Of a stretch of 44,562 nucleotides of DNA, positions 32,097-40,602 are shown one piece after another. The notes beneath the pieces are model-generated. The model was given only the letters and a program-made list of their open reading frames with translations, ran no database searches and had not been told where the DNA came from. The translations under genes were made by a program, and so were the position numbers. The number at the start of each line of letters is the position of its first letter. Positions within the stretch are counted from its first letter, which is position 1. Source of the DNA: Fimbriimonadaceae bacterium (GTDB taxonomy: Bacteria; Armatimonadota; Fimbriimonadia; Fimbriimonadales; Fimbriimonadaceae). The DNA lies in contig JADZDX010000020.1 in NCBI GenBank assembly GCA_020850835.1, positions 1 to 44,562 on the forward strand, in the 5' to 3' direction.

Positions 32097-33145
32097 GCAA
32101 CCCGCCCCCCCTTGATCCCAGAAAGCGCATCATTTTGCGTGCGGTGATCTTGGAGTATGTTGCCGAAGGCGAGCCCGTCGGTTCGGAACTCATTGCTCAA
32201 AAGTACGAGTTGGGGGTTAGAAGCGCGACCGTTAGAAATGAGTTAGCGGAAATGAGTGAGCTTGGGTACCTGGAACAACCCCACACGAGCGCTGGGCGGA
32301 TACCTAGCGACCACGGCTACCGATTCTATGTTGACCATATGGTTGAAGATATGACTCCTGACCAAGGTCAGAAGCAGAGGGTCCATGAGGCAACCCAGCG
32401 GTCCGAGTTCCTTAAGGCCGTCCTTCAAGACACCACGAAGGCACTTAGCCGACTGACTCACCAGCTGTCTGCCGCAACAACATCGGGACTTAGCGGCCTA
32501 AGAGTCCAGAGTGCTGTGGTGACCGCATTAGGACCGACCCGGGCAATGCTGGTCGTCGCCCTGAGCAACGGAGACGTTCAAAGTCGCATTCTTGAATGTC
32601 AGCCCGGCCTGACCCTCGAGGACTTTGGTCGGTTGAATGAGATGCTTCCTATACAGCTTACAAACGTCAGTGCGAAGGCGCTTGGGCGCCTAAAGAATCC
32701 TCAGCCATCCGGCAAGGCCAGTTCGGACAAGTTCATAAATGCTGTTTTCTCCGGCCTTCGGGCCATTGGTAAGGAACTTTCGAAGGGCCAACTGGTGATG
32801 GAAGGTGAGGAATACGTTCTTGCTCAGCCAGAGTTCCAACGCGACTCGGGTTTACTTCGTGAAGTCCTGGAGAACTTAGAGAATGAAGATCTCCTCTCAT
32901 CCGCAATCCAGAACCAGAGCGGACGCCCGATGATGATCACGATTGGCAGGGAGAATGATGCCCCCGGCATGCATAAGCTGAGCATCCTCCGCCATTCCTT
33001 TTATGTTGGATCCGAGGAAGCCGGAACGCTAGCCATAATCGGGACGACTAGGCAAGACTACCAGTCGGGGATCGCTCTCCTTCGCTTTACTGCGGAAGCC
33101 ATCGGGCACTCCTTGTCTAAGCTCCTTCCCGGCGAGTCTATTTGA
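32093..33145 (+). CDS. hrcA: Heat-inducible transcription repressor HrcA
   Basis: A 350-residue repressor. The N-terminal winged helix (about 10-75) contains RKRIILRAVILEYVAEGEPVGSELIAQKYELGVRSATVRNELAEMSELGYLEQPHTSAGRIPSDHGYRFYVD in order, the HrcA signature (quoted here only by its parts: AVILEYVAEGEPVGS, SATVRNELAEM, GYRFYVD). The C-terminal two-thirds is the ligand/dimer domain ending GTTRQDYQSGIALLRFTAEA. HrcA represses groE and dnaK operons through CIRCE. No CIRCE (TTAGCACTC-N9-GAGTGCTAA) was seen in the window. It overlaps the GT gene at ATGA and its last eight bases overlap the convergent LolA-like gene. Confidence 0.95.
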   Translation: MSNPPPLDPRKRIILRAVILEYVAEGEPVGSELIAQKYELGVRSATVRNELAEMSELGYLEQPHTSAGRIPSDHGYRFYVDHMVEDMTPDQGQKQRVHEATQRSEFLKAVLQDTTKALSRLTHQLSAATTSGLSGLRVQSAVVTALGPTRAMLVVALSNGDVQSRILECQPGLTLEDFGRLNEMLPIQLTNVSAKALGRLKNPQPSGKASSDKFINAVFSGLRAIGKELSKGQLVMEGEEYVLAQPEFQRDSGLLREVLENLENEDLLSSAIQNQSGRPMMITIGRENDAPGMHKLSILRHSFYVGSEEAGTLAIIGTTRQDYQSGIALLRFTAEAIGHSLSKLLPGESI

Positions 33146-33863
33146 GAGCAAAGAGACTGTCAGAAAGACCCGTATTGACCTTAATGTTGTTGTAGGTCAG
33201 GGAGCCCGCTCGCTTGTTGTCCGAATTGTTCACCGTAAGCGCGGTCGCGAGGGTGATATTGCCAAACTTTTTAGGGCTGGAGTATATGAACGTCGCCATG
33301 AGCCGACCGTCGTTGCGCTTCTGGGCGTACCACTCGCGCTTGGTGACCACCTTTGTGCTCGGATCAATCCAAACACGGTGCCGACTCGAATCCTTCAGGT
33401 TCGGGACGTAGGTTAGATCAAACACGGCATCCCCCGTTGCTCGATCGATTCTAACGAAATCAGCCGAAAAGTAACTATTCACCAAAGCAGGAGTGAGAAT
33501 GCCGAAGTCAAGGGCCGTCTGTCGCTTACCGGGAGCCTTGCTGATATCATCGGTCTTCATCACACCACTTCGAGGGAACTTGTACATCCGCTTCCCTCCG
33601 TTGACAACAAATAGGACCTGAGTATCATCCACCTCTGACATCATACGGAGCTTAAAGGGCTCTTTCAACCAAACCTGAGACTGCTTGAATCGGTAACTCT
33701 GTGAAAAGTCCTTGCTGATCTTCGAGAGTTCGGACATGCTGTATTGCCCGGTAACAACAGTAAACGAAGCATCTTCGAAAGAACTTTGAACGTAATTCTT
33801 GATATCTTGGCTCTGCGGAGAGACCACCAAACTCATCGCGGCAAGCGCAGATAATGTCAACAT
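33138..33863 (-). CDS. LolA/MucB-like exported protein
   Basis: A 241-residue protein. Signal peptide MLTLSALAAMSLVVSPQSQ. The rest has the alternating strand pattern of LolA/outer-membrane lipoprotein-sorting proteins: FKQSQVWLKEPFKLRMMSEV, TQVLFVVNGGKRMYKFP, GDAVFDLTYVP and HRVWIDPSTKVVTKREWYAQ. The last motif (WIDPxTxxxxxRE) is very like that of the RseB-like protein at 8060-9025, so the two are distant paralogues. Likely periplasmic and lipid- or lipoprotein-handling; no direct partner nearby. AATACT lies 7 bases before the ATG. Confidence 0.7.
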   Translation of the reverse strand: MLTLSALAAMSLVVSPQSQDIKNYVQSSFEDASFTVVTGQYSMSELSKISKDFSQSYRFKQSQVWLKEPFKLRMMSEVDDTQVLFVVNGGKRMYKFPRSGVMKTDDISKAPGKRQTALDFGILTPALVNSYFSADFVRIDRATGDAVFDLTYVPNLKDSSRHRVWIDPSTKVVTKREWYAQKRNDGRLMATFIYSSPKKFGNITLATALTVNNSDNKRAGSLTYNNIKVNTGLSDSLFALK

Positions 33864-33870
33864 AGCTGTA

Positions 33871-33877
33871 AGTATTA
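33871..33877 (-). promoter_or_regulatory. Candidate -10 box for the LolA-like gene
   Basis: TAATACT on the minus strand, ending 7 bases before the ATG at 33863, with no Shine-Dalgarno site between. Confidence 0.4.
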
Positions 33878-33916
33878 ACGATGAATCTGCCTTGATGATT
33901 CACCGGAGTGGGTCCA

Positions 33917-34927
33917 ATGCCTGTAGAAGAAGGAGACGTATTTACGCCCGCGATGCATCGCGTTCAGCGACTGGAGTCGTTGCATCCGATGTCGTCTGGC
34001 GAGGTACTGGATCTAACGACCAAGGCCTATCGCGAAATAGGCATGCGGGTGCTCGGACCAACGTTCAGTGCGGCTACGTTAGTCTACATCGCCTTCATGA
34101 TGATGACTCAGTTGGTCCTTCCCCAACTCTTTACGACAAAGAATCCGACAAACGTTTATGGTCAGGTAGCCGAAGTTGTAACGACGGTAGCACTCGGTCT
34201 CTTGACTGCCTTGCCGATCGTCATCATTGGGCTTTCCGTGATCGTTACGCACAGTGTCCATGCGACTTCCGATTTCATCGCGAATCGGTCGGTCCATGCA
34301 GGCGAACGACAAGTTCGGGCTGATCAAGACCTATATCGCTCAATGAAGCTAATGGGTCGAACCCTGCTTCTGGCCTGTTCTGGCCTCTTGGGCACGCTTG
34401 CCCTTCTCTTAGTTAGTGCCCTTCTAAATGATCGCTTTGAAAATCTTTCTGCCGCCGCTGGCGGCATCGCTGTCCTTGCCGCGCTAGTTTCCCTGGCGGC
34501 ATTCCTGTATGTCATGGTGCGGCACAGCCTAGCACCGGCCAGCGCACTTCTGGAAGGGCTCTCCACCAAGCAAGCTGCGAAGCGTAGCGTCCAGCTCATT
34601 CGCGCTTACCGAGGCGCGGGTTCAGGAGACGATACGATACTTCGGCTCGGATTTACCCTTGTGCTACTGGCTCTGTGCTTCTGGGGGGGCATTGCAGGTA
34701 TCTACAGCTTGCTGGGCGTCATGCCTTGGCTACAAAGTGTGCTAGGGCGACACTGGTGGGGTGAGGTAGCCATTGCCCTCGTTTCAGGACTTCCCTATTT
34801 GCTTGCGTTCTGGGTGATGGCACCCGTCTTCAGCGTTGGGTCTACGCTGGTTTATTTCGAACGTAGGATCAGGTTGGAAGGATATGACATTAGCCTTCTA
34901 CACCAAGAGTTGGCGCTGAAACGATGA
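33917..34927 (+). CDS. Polytopic membrane protein, upstream partner of DUF4129 cluster
   Basis: About 336 residues with six predicted membrane segments (near 43-68, 86-110, 148-172, 184-210, 243-270 and 280-310). The C-terminal VGSTLVYFERRIRLEGYDI matches the YxDxRxRxEGxD motif shared by membrane proteins found beside DUF4129 genes. The start ATG (33917) has GGAG 8 bases upstream, preferred over the GTG at 33908. It overlaps the DUF4129 gene at ATGA, so the cluster of four begins here. Function unknown; proteins of this kind occur in cell-surface or transglutaminase-like clusters. Confidence 0.72.
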   Translation: MPVEEGDVFTPAMHRVQRLESLHPMSSGEVLDLTTKAYREIGMRVLGPTFSAATLVYIAFMMMTQLVLPQLFTTKNPTNVYGQVAEVVTTVALGLLTALPIVIIGLSVIVTHSVHATSDFIANRSVHAGERQVRADQDLYRSMKLMGRTLLLACSGLLGTLALLLVSALLNDRFENLSAAAGGIAVLAALVSLAAFLYVMVRHSLAPASALLEGLSTKQAAKRSVQLIRAYRGAGSGDDTILRLGFTLVLLALCFWGGIAGIYSLLGVMPWLQSVLGRHWWGEVAIALVSGLPYLLAFWVMAPVFSVGSTLVYFERRIRLEGYDISLLHQELALKR

Positions 34928-35853
34928 AGGTAGTTGTACTCCTCACGGCTATTCTAGGCGCGTCCTTGGCCCGTGCTCTCGATTATGATCAGCTGAGTCG
35001 CGACTTGGATCAAGCTACTTCCAAGCAAGAGATTCAGCGAATCCTTCGGGATCGCCAAGTATCCTTTGAAGCCGACCCGTCGCTCGCCACCAAGGCAGGG
35101 CAAGCCATCGCAGTCCCGGTGCCCGATGAGGCATTGATCAACCAAATCAAAGCTGCTGTCCGGATTCGAGCGATAGCCAGTGGTTCTAGGGCACCCAAGG
35201 CTAAGGTGGATATTGATGCTCTGCGCAAGGCAAAGCGATCACCTCTGTACAATGATCCTGGAGCCCGCGAACAATCAAATTGGCTCCAAAAAAGCTTGGA
35301 ATCGTTTGGTGACTGGCTCCGCAGATTGTTTCAGCGCCCAAATCGCGAGTCAGCAACTCCTAGGCTTCCCGGTGTCAGTATCGTCCCCACCTTTCTCACT
35401 ACTGTCGTTTGGGTCGTCATTGGGGCCGTTGCCCTAGCCGCATTAGCGGTCGCAGTCAAGCTGATCGCCCAAGGTCGTAAAAAGGTTGATCGGTCAAGGG
35501 GTCTCGTTGCCGACGAAGAACTTAAGCTCTCGCTTGACGAATGGCTCGAAAGAGCGGATGCTCTTATTGCTCAGGGTCATTACCGAGAAGCTGTTCGGTG
35601 TTTGTATATTGCATGTTTACTCCGGCTTGATCAAGCTTCGGTCATTGAGTTTCGCCGTCATGAGACCAATTGGGAACACTACCATCGCTTCTGCGAGAGT
35701 GACGCCCGGCCAGATTTCAACTTTCTCGTCCCGACTCGCGAGTTTGACTCGATTTGGTATGGTCACCGCTGCAAGGGCGAAGAGGATGCGGTTCGATTCA
35801 AGAGCTATTATCAGAACCTGCTTGACATCCTAAATCCGAGGCGAGCGGCATGA
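34924..35853 (+). CDS. DUF4129-domain protein
   Basis: A 309-residue protein. Signal peptide or membrane anchor at 1-18, a periplasmic N-terminal part of about 130 residues, one membrane helix (about 155-185: TTVVWVVIGAVALAALAVAVKLIA), then a cytoplasmic DUF4129 domain with LDEWLERADALIAQGHYREAVRCLYIACLLRLDQ (quoted in pieces: ADALIAQGHYREAVRCLY), where the family HYREAVRxLY motif is clear, and FDSIWYGHRCKGEEDA. DUF4129 proteins usually sit with MoxR and DUF58 genes. Overlaps both neighbours (ATGA). Confidence 0.8.
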   Translation: MKVVVLLTAILGASLARALDYDQLSRDLDQATSKQEIQRILRDRQVSFEADPSLATKAGQAIAVPVPDEALINQIKAAVRIRAIASGSRAPKAKVDIDALRKAKRSPLYNDPGAREQSNWLQKSLESFGDWLRRLFQRPNRESATPRLPGVSIVPTFLTTVVWVVIGAVALAALAVAVKLIAQGRKKVDRSRGLVADEELKLSLDEWLERADALIAQGHYREAVRCLYIACLLRLDQASVIEFRRHETNWEHYHRFCESDARPDFNFLVPTREFDSIWYGHRCKGEEDAVRFKSYYQNLLDILNPRRAA

Positions 35854-36932
35854 TCGGCGGCGGGATCCTGCGACGCATTACCTTCTGGCTGTGCATGACT
35901 CTCAGTTGCACTACCCTCTTGGTGGTCTTGGGCCGGAGCTCCAACGAAACGTTTCCTTCAGTTACCAGCAGCAAGCCTAGCGGCACACGTCTTTCGGCCG
36001 ATATCCTCGAGTTAGACGGGTTCAAAGTGCGCCAAGACCTAAACTCGGCTCCACAAATTGCCATGGATGAGGTGATCATCGCCTATGTCCGCCGGCAGGG
36101 GCGGGTCCCAATGGCTAAGTCCCTTTTGAAGAAGGTATCGGAAGGTCGCCGAATGATTGTCATCTTGGTCTCCGATGACTTCAACTCAGCCACCACTAGC
36201 GCCGAAATACCCATCCAAATTGAGAACAGTTTTCAGAATCGCTTGCTCCGAGTCAATGGGATCGTCTCGCAGGAACCAGATTTCTGGTCGGAATCTGAAC
36301 CGCTTGATGTTTGGGTGGACGCTACCACCAAGCAAGCTTTTGTTAGTTTTCAGGCTGAAGGGAACGGCGTGATCGCCACGGTCCATGATGGTCTTGGATT
36401 CACAAACCGATTCATTGACCGAGCCGATAATGCGAGTTTCTTTGCGACCTTGGTCAGGTCTGTCGCCGGCGAGAGCAAGAGAGTGGTCTTCACCGAAGCT
36501 ACTTTTGGCAACGTCTCTGATGAAGGCATGATCTCAGCTCTAGGGGGATGGGCGAGAGCAACCATCTGGCAAGGCTATCTCCTCTTTGGCGTCGTTGCTT
36601 GGTCGTGCGCAGTGATCTTTGGGATTCCCGTCCCTTTACGTCGGCGGCAAGCTGGAACTCGAGATCTTATGGAGGCCTTTGCCCAGATGCTGCAGCGTGC
36701 GAAGAATCTCAAGATGGCCCAGGGCCAGGTCGTGGAATCATTGCGCCGCGACCTTCGCAAAATGGCCTCCCTCCCGGCAAACGCGACTGATGCGTTGCTG
36801 GAATCACGTCTCCCCCAAGAGGTTCGGGACGACCTCATCGGAGCTCAGGGGTTGCCTTCGGATCCCCGTACGCTGGCCGCAATCACACGACTGCGGGCAG
36901 CAATCGCTGGCCATGTCAGTAAAATAGACTAA
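35850..36932 (+). CDS. DUF4350-domain protein
   Basis: A 360-residue membrane-anchored protein: N-terminal helix, then a large extracytoplasmic domain with SGTRLSADILELDGFKVRQDL, the pattern that starts DUF4350 (SGTRALYLLLExxGxxV), a further helix near 245-268 (LLFGVVAWSCAVIFGIPVP) and a cytoplasmic C-terminal helical tail. It usually pairs with DUF4129 beside a MoxR ATPase. The start ATG overlaps the DUF4129 stop (ATGA). Function unknown. The stop TAA overlaps the next gene's ATG by one base. Confidence 0.72.
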   Translation: MIGGGILRRITFWLCMTLSCTTLLVVLGRSSNETFPSVTSSKPSGTRLSADILELDGFKVRQDLNSAPQIAMDEVIIAYVRRQGRVPMAKSLLKKVSEGRRMIVILVSDDFNSATTSAEIPIQIENSFQNRLLRVNGIVSQEPDFWSESEPLDVWVDATTKQAFVSFQAEGNGVIATVHDGLGFTNRFIDRADNASFFATLVRSVAGESKRVVFTEATFGNVSDEGMISALGGWARATIWQGYLLFGVVAWSCAVIFGIPVPLRRRQAGTRDLMEAFAQMLQRAKNLKMAQGQVVESLRRDLRKMASLPANATDALLESRLPQEVRDDLIGAQGLPSDPRTLAAITRLRAAIAGHVSKID

Positions 36933-37288
36933 TGAAGCATTCCGCGTGTTTGGTCGCGTTCGCGCTCATTGCTTTGGCCAGTGCCCAAGCCCCTAACGTT
37001 GCCAAGTTGAATCTCCAAAAGGCGGAGAAGGCATACGTAACTACGAAGAGTTCTTGGACGAAAGATAAGTCAAATCAAGCGAAGAGGCGCGCCTATGTAA
37101 ATGCGACTGTGAAACTCGGCACTGTTGTAATGACATCGCCCTTGCTGGGTGCGAAAGTGAAATATCCTCGAGCACTGCGTCTGTATCGAGAGGCCCTCAC
37201 GCTTGACCCAAACAATAAGCAAGCCAAGGCTAACAAGAAGATGATCGAGGATATCTATCGCTCCATGGGGCGTCCGATTCCGCACTAG
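36932..37288 (+). CDS. Small exported TPR-like protein
   Basis: A 118-residue protein. Signal peptide MKHSACLVAFALIALASA, then basic helical residues and one TPR-like repeat, YPRALRLYREALTLDPNNKQAKANKKM. It starts at the last base of the DUF4350 stop (TAATG) and is therefore the fourth gene of the cluster. One repeat only, so it may be a short partner-binding protein of the cluster. No family recognised. Confidence 0.6.
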   Translation: MKHSACLVAFALIALASAQAPNVAKLNLQKAEKAYVTTKSSWTKDKSNQAKRRAYVNATVKLGTVVMTSPLLGAKVKYPRALRLYREALTLDPNNKQAKANKKMIEDIYRSMGRPIPH

Positions 37289-37302
37289 GGCTGCATTCCA
37301 CC

Positions 37303-37308
37303 TAAACT
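37303..37308 (+). promoter_or_regulatory. Candidate -10 box for the GT-C-like gene
   Basis: TAAACT, 6 bases before the ATG at 37315, with no Shine-Dalgarno site. It is only 14 bases after the preceding stop, suggesting a separate promoter after the DUF4129 cluster. Confidence 0.45.
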
Positions 37309-37314
37309 ACACCC

Positions 37315-39153
37315 ATGGGCCAGCAGATGACCGATCGCGACCAGTTGCTCCGGCCCTTTGTTATCAAGGTTGCTCTAGCCGCGGTTGCATTCGCCTTACT
37401 CCCAGCCTTGTTTGCTTGGGCGATTCAGCCTGAGGGTTCGATGTACCTTGGGACGCCGTTCAACACGGACGACCACATGGTCTACTTTGCTTGGATGAAA
37501 CAGGCCCAAAATGGGGCCTTCTTCTTTGATAATCGATTCACGACGGACAGCCAGCCTCGCCAAACCATCCACCTGTATTTCTGGTTACTTGGACAAGTCA
37601 GTCGGTTCACGGGCCTCGTAGGAGCCACAACACTTGCACGGGGCCTACTCAGCTTCCTCTTTGTTGTGCTACTCGGCCGCCTCGTTCATCGCACCGAGTG
37701 GGACCTATTCACATGCAAATTTGCCCTCGTTCTCACCACCTTTGGCGGGGGACTCGGTTTTCTGGTTTGGCACAATTTCGGGCGCGCCATTTTACTGCCA
37801 ACCGCCCGGCTCTTCGCGCCTTTGTTCGGGAATCACCTTCCAATTGATGTTTGGCAGGCTGAGGCGTTTGTATTCCCTTCAATGCTCACCAACGGTCTCT
37901 TCATGGCCAGTTTGTGCCTCATCCTCGGAATCTTGCTCGCTGTCTTGGAGGCACGCCGTTCTTGGCGCCCCGTTCTTTGGGGGTTCCCATGCATGACGGT
38001 CCTCATGAATATCCATAGTTATGATGTCCTCCTGCTCGGGCTCGTTCTCCTTGGCTTACTGATCGCCTCGCTTTCCGCAGGAACTTTCTCAATGGCGTGG
38101 TTAGCGCGAGTGGTCGCCATTTGCTCCGGTTTGATCCCGAGCGCATGGTGGTTCCTGCATGTCCTCAAGGTTGATCCCGTCTTTCAATCCAGAGCGGCAA
38201 CCCCAACCTACACCAGCGGGATGCCCACCCTATTGGGCGGAATTGCTCCAACTCTTGTTGTGGTCGCAGTAGCCTTCTACACATCGCCCGATTCTGGTTC
38301 TCGTCGCAAATTCGCCACTTGGATTTGGGCCGTGGTTACTGCTGGTGCAGGATTCGCAGCATATCGGACTGGGGATGAGTTCCTCATGAGTTGGGGAGTA
38401 TGGGGCGCTTTTACCCTTGCCGCTCTCGCCATGAGCTGGTCAATGTCCCGTCGGGATCCAATCTGGAATCTTCTCCTGGCTTGGACCACCCTTGGACTGT
38501 TCGCTCCATTTGTGCCGGAGTTGTTTCAACGCAAACTTGCTGCTGGCCTCATCATCCCTTACGGGCTCCTCGGTGCAGTGGGCCTAAGTGAACTTATGAA
38601 GCGCTTTGAGCGGAACCAGCGAAACTTGGTCGCCGCGGTCTTCATCACGCTCATTTGCGCGACCAGTGTCCTTTGGATCCGTCGAGAATTGGAGCTAATA
38701 CGTGACAATGTCGCAACGACCACCGTTCATCCCGCATTTCTTTCGCCCGACGCGGTGCAGATAGTGCGATTACTAGAAAAAGAACCCGGAGCAGTTGTGG
38801 TGGCGGTTCCGGGCGTCCCAAACCCGGTCGAGAATCACGTCGACCGATTTGGATCGCCAGTGATTCCTGATCTTAACGCGGTAGTTTCGGGCCTTGCGGG
38901 GGTTTACACCTATGCCGGACATTGGAGCGAAACGCCCGATTACGGGAAGCGGCATGACGACAGCATCATCCATTTGTTCTCCAACCGAGCTACCGAACGC
39001 GAACAGGTTGATTTTCTTCAGCGCAGCAAAGCCGATTTCATCATCTCAATCAACTCGGAGGACTATCCCAATTGGCCCTATTCCGACCTCAGTCACTTGG
39101 GGCAAGTTGTCTACCGGGGCAAGCAATTCATGCTCGTGCGCGTTACTCGGTAG
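37315..39153 (+). CDS. Polytopic membrane glycosyltransferase-like (GT-C) protein
   Basis: A 612-residue protein with about 11 membrane segments and a soluble C-terminal domain of about 130 residues. After the first helix comes YLGTPFNTDDHMVYFAWMKQAQ: an acidic pair in the first periplasmic loop is the usual catalytic site of GT-C enzymes (PMT-, ArnT- and EmbC-like). The C-terminal part (LLEKEPGAVVVAVPGVP; TYAGHWSETPDYGKRHDD) resembles the periplasmic domain of lipid-linked sugar transferases. Such proteins move sugar from polyprenyl-phosphate to an acceptor. Donor unknown. The last 11 bases overlap the convergent VanW gene. Confidence 0.62.
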   Translation: MGQQMTDRDQLLRPFVIKVALAAVAFALLPALFAWAIQPEGSMYLGTPFNTDDHMVYFAWMKQAQNGAFFFDNRFTTDSQPRQTIHLYFWLLGQVSRFTGLVGATTLARGLLSFLFVVLLGRLVHRTEWDLFTCKFALVLTTFGGGLGFLVWHNFGRAILLPTARLFAPLFGNHLPIDVWQAEAFVFPSMLTNGLFMASLCLILGILLAVLEARRSWRPVLWGFPCMTVLMNIHSYDVLLLGLVLLGLLIASLSAGTFSMAWLARVVAICSGLIPSAWWFLHVLKVDPVFQSRAATPTYTSGMPTLLGGIAPTLVVVAVAFYTSPDSGSRRKFATWIWAVVTAGAGFAAYRTGDEFLMSWGVWGAFTLAALAMSWSMSRRDPIWNLLLAWTTLGLFAPFVPELFQRKLAAGLIIPYGLLGAVGLSELMKRFERNQRNLVAAVFITLICATSVLWIRRELELIRDNVATTTVHPAFLSPDAVQIVRLLEKEPGAVVVAVPGVPNPVENHVDRFGSPVIPDLNAVVSGLAGVYTYAGHWSETPDYGKRHDDSIIHLFSNRATEREQVDFLQRSKADFIISINSEDYPNWPYSDLSHLGQVVYRGKQFMLVRVTR

Positions 39154-40531
39154 GAGGTACCACCGGTAGCGCAACGGGCCCTTGAACCGCAGGCTTGGGT
39201 TTTGGCTTTGCACTAAGGTTGCGACCGATCAGCCGGGGCGAGCCTGGGTACTGGCTGACGTGCAAGACTTCCCGCTTCACCACCTTCCCATCTTTCTTAA
39301 AGACACGATAGGTGACAGTCTTGTGGGCGGCCCCTCCCGCATCAATCACCCTGGATTTCCCATAGGGCAAGGACGGGTCATTCTGTATCTTCAAGCCCCT
39401 GCCCCACGTACTGACTGGGCCGCGTTCAATGGTGATTTCGACGCTCTTGTCCTTGATCCCTAAGATTGAAGCGGTTAGCTGGCCCTTCGAGTAAACGGTA
39501 TCCAGCGCGACGGGAAAATCAAATGAGTTTGTGAACTTTAGGTCCGGGTTAGGGTAGCTGACGGCCGCATCTCGACCGACGGGTACGTAAGTCACCGCCA
39601 TTGAGTGGTTACTCCTCTGCGTAATCTTTAGGCCGGCCAGCGCGACAGCATTATATATGGTGGTACTGACCTGACAGATTCCTCCCCCTACGCCCACATC
39701 GTGGCGGCCATTAGCAAAAACCCCAGCCACCTTGAATCCCTTTGCCGTAGTTCTAGGGCCTAAGAATCCATTGAACGAAAAGCTCTCACCGGGCATCAAG
39801 ACCAAACCATCTAGCAGTTTTGCCGCAAGCTCAATATTTTGGCAACGAGTTACCTTATAGGTTGGAAACTTGGTGGTGAATGCGACGATCGGTTCCTTGA
39901 TCTTCTCAAGGCTCTCGTCCGGCACCGCTTTCTGGTCCGCCTTCGTCGGAAGCTCGATCTCCGGCGATTTGTCCTGCCAAGCATGAATGGCCGCCTCCCC
40001 TAAGGCTTCTGCATTGAGCGTCATTGGGGCTACCTCATACTTGAAGATCACCTGCTTTCCGTTCCATTGGGCATTTGCTGGCTTTCGGCTTGCTGATGCC
40101 TTCTTGATAATGTCCGCGTACTGCTCATAACGGCGGGCGTCAATTGTGAAGACCGGCTGTACCTTTAGCGGAGCCTCTTGCATCCCAATTCTGCGTCCTG
40201 CCGAATCCCAAAAGGTCTCTAGCTGCAACTGGGCCACCGAGGCGGCATCATCAAGCATGAGGCCGAGTTCAGCCCACTTGACCTCCTTTGGTAGGCCATC
40301 CACCTTGGGGCCGGAGATCGCAATGGTCTGACTGCGCTCTGAATCCCACCAAATTCTCAGGCGCTTGGCGGCCTGCTCAGAATCTAAACCGCTTACGGGC
40401 ACCGGTCCCACCATAGTTCCGGGCGGATAGGTCGGATTGTGCTGAGCTGCCCCGATCCCCAAGGCACCTCCACCCAGACCAACAACCACACCAGCAACAA
40501 TGGAAATCTTCTTCAAAACAAAGCTCAACAA
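39143..40531 (-). CDS. VanW family protein
   Basis: A 462-residue exported protein. The hydrophobic N-terminus (from a TTG at 40531, with a second in-frame TTG at 40519 that would read MKKISIVAG) anchors or exports it. A peptidoglycan-binding-like domain (about 40-225) precedes the VanW core: CQNIELAAKLLDGLVLMPGESFSFNGFLG, then HDVGVGGGICQVSTTIYNAV, NHSMAVTYVPVGRDAAVSYPNPDLKFTN, all typical of the family. A G5-like beta segment follows (VTYRVFKKDGKVVKREVL). VanW proteins occur in vancomycin clusters and widely in spore and surface genes; the function is unknown. Confidence 0.88.
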   Translation of the reverse strand: MLSFVLKKISIVAGVVVGLGGGALGIGAAQHNPTYPPGTMVGPVPVSGLDSEQAAKRLRIWWDSERSQTIAISGPKVDGLPKEVKWAELGLMLDDAASVAQLQLETFWDSAGRRIGMQEAPLKVQPVFTIDARRYEQYADIIKKASASRKPANAQWNGKQVIFKYEVAPMTLNAEALGEAAIHAWQDKSPEIELPTKADQKAVPDESLEKIKEPIVAFTTKFPTYKVTRCQNIELAAKLLDGLVLMPGESFSFNGFLGPRTTAKGFKVAGVFANGRHDVGVGGGICQVSTTIYNAVALAGLKITQRSNHSMAVTYVPVGRDAAVSYPNPDLKFTNSFDFPVALDTVYSKGQLTASILGIKDKSVEITIERGPVSTWGRGLKIQNDPSLPYGKSRVIDAGGAAHKTVTYRVFKKDGKVVKREVLHVSQYPGSPRLIGRNLSAKPKPKPAVQGPVALPVVPPTE

Positions 40532-40542
40532 TTCAGACGGAG

Positions 40543-40548
40543 ATTGTA
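40543..40548 (-). promoter_or_regulatory. Candidate -10 box for the VanW gene
   Basis: TACAAT on the minus strand, 11 bases before the TTG at 40531 and 23 before the TTG at 40519. It supports the longer reading, though not decisively. Confidence 0.45.
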
Positions 40549-40590
40549 CCGGGAGCGAGCCAGAAACTCAAAGAGATTGACCGAATCCGG

Positions 40591-40596
40591 TACACT
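40591..40596 (+). promoter_or_regulatory. Candidate -10 box for ilvE
   Basis: TACACT, 6 bases before the ATG at 40603. The intervening bases (TTCCCC) hold no Shine-Dalgarno site. Confidence 0.55.
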
Positions 40597-40602
40597 TTCC
40601 CC

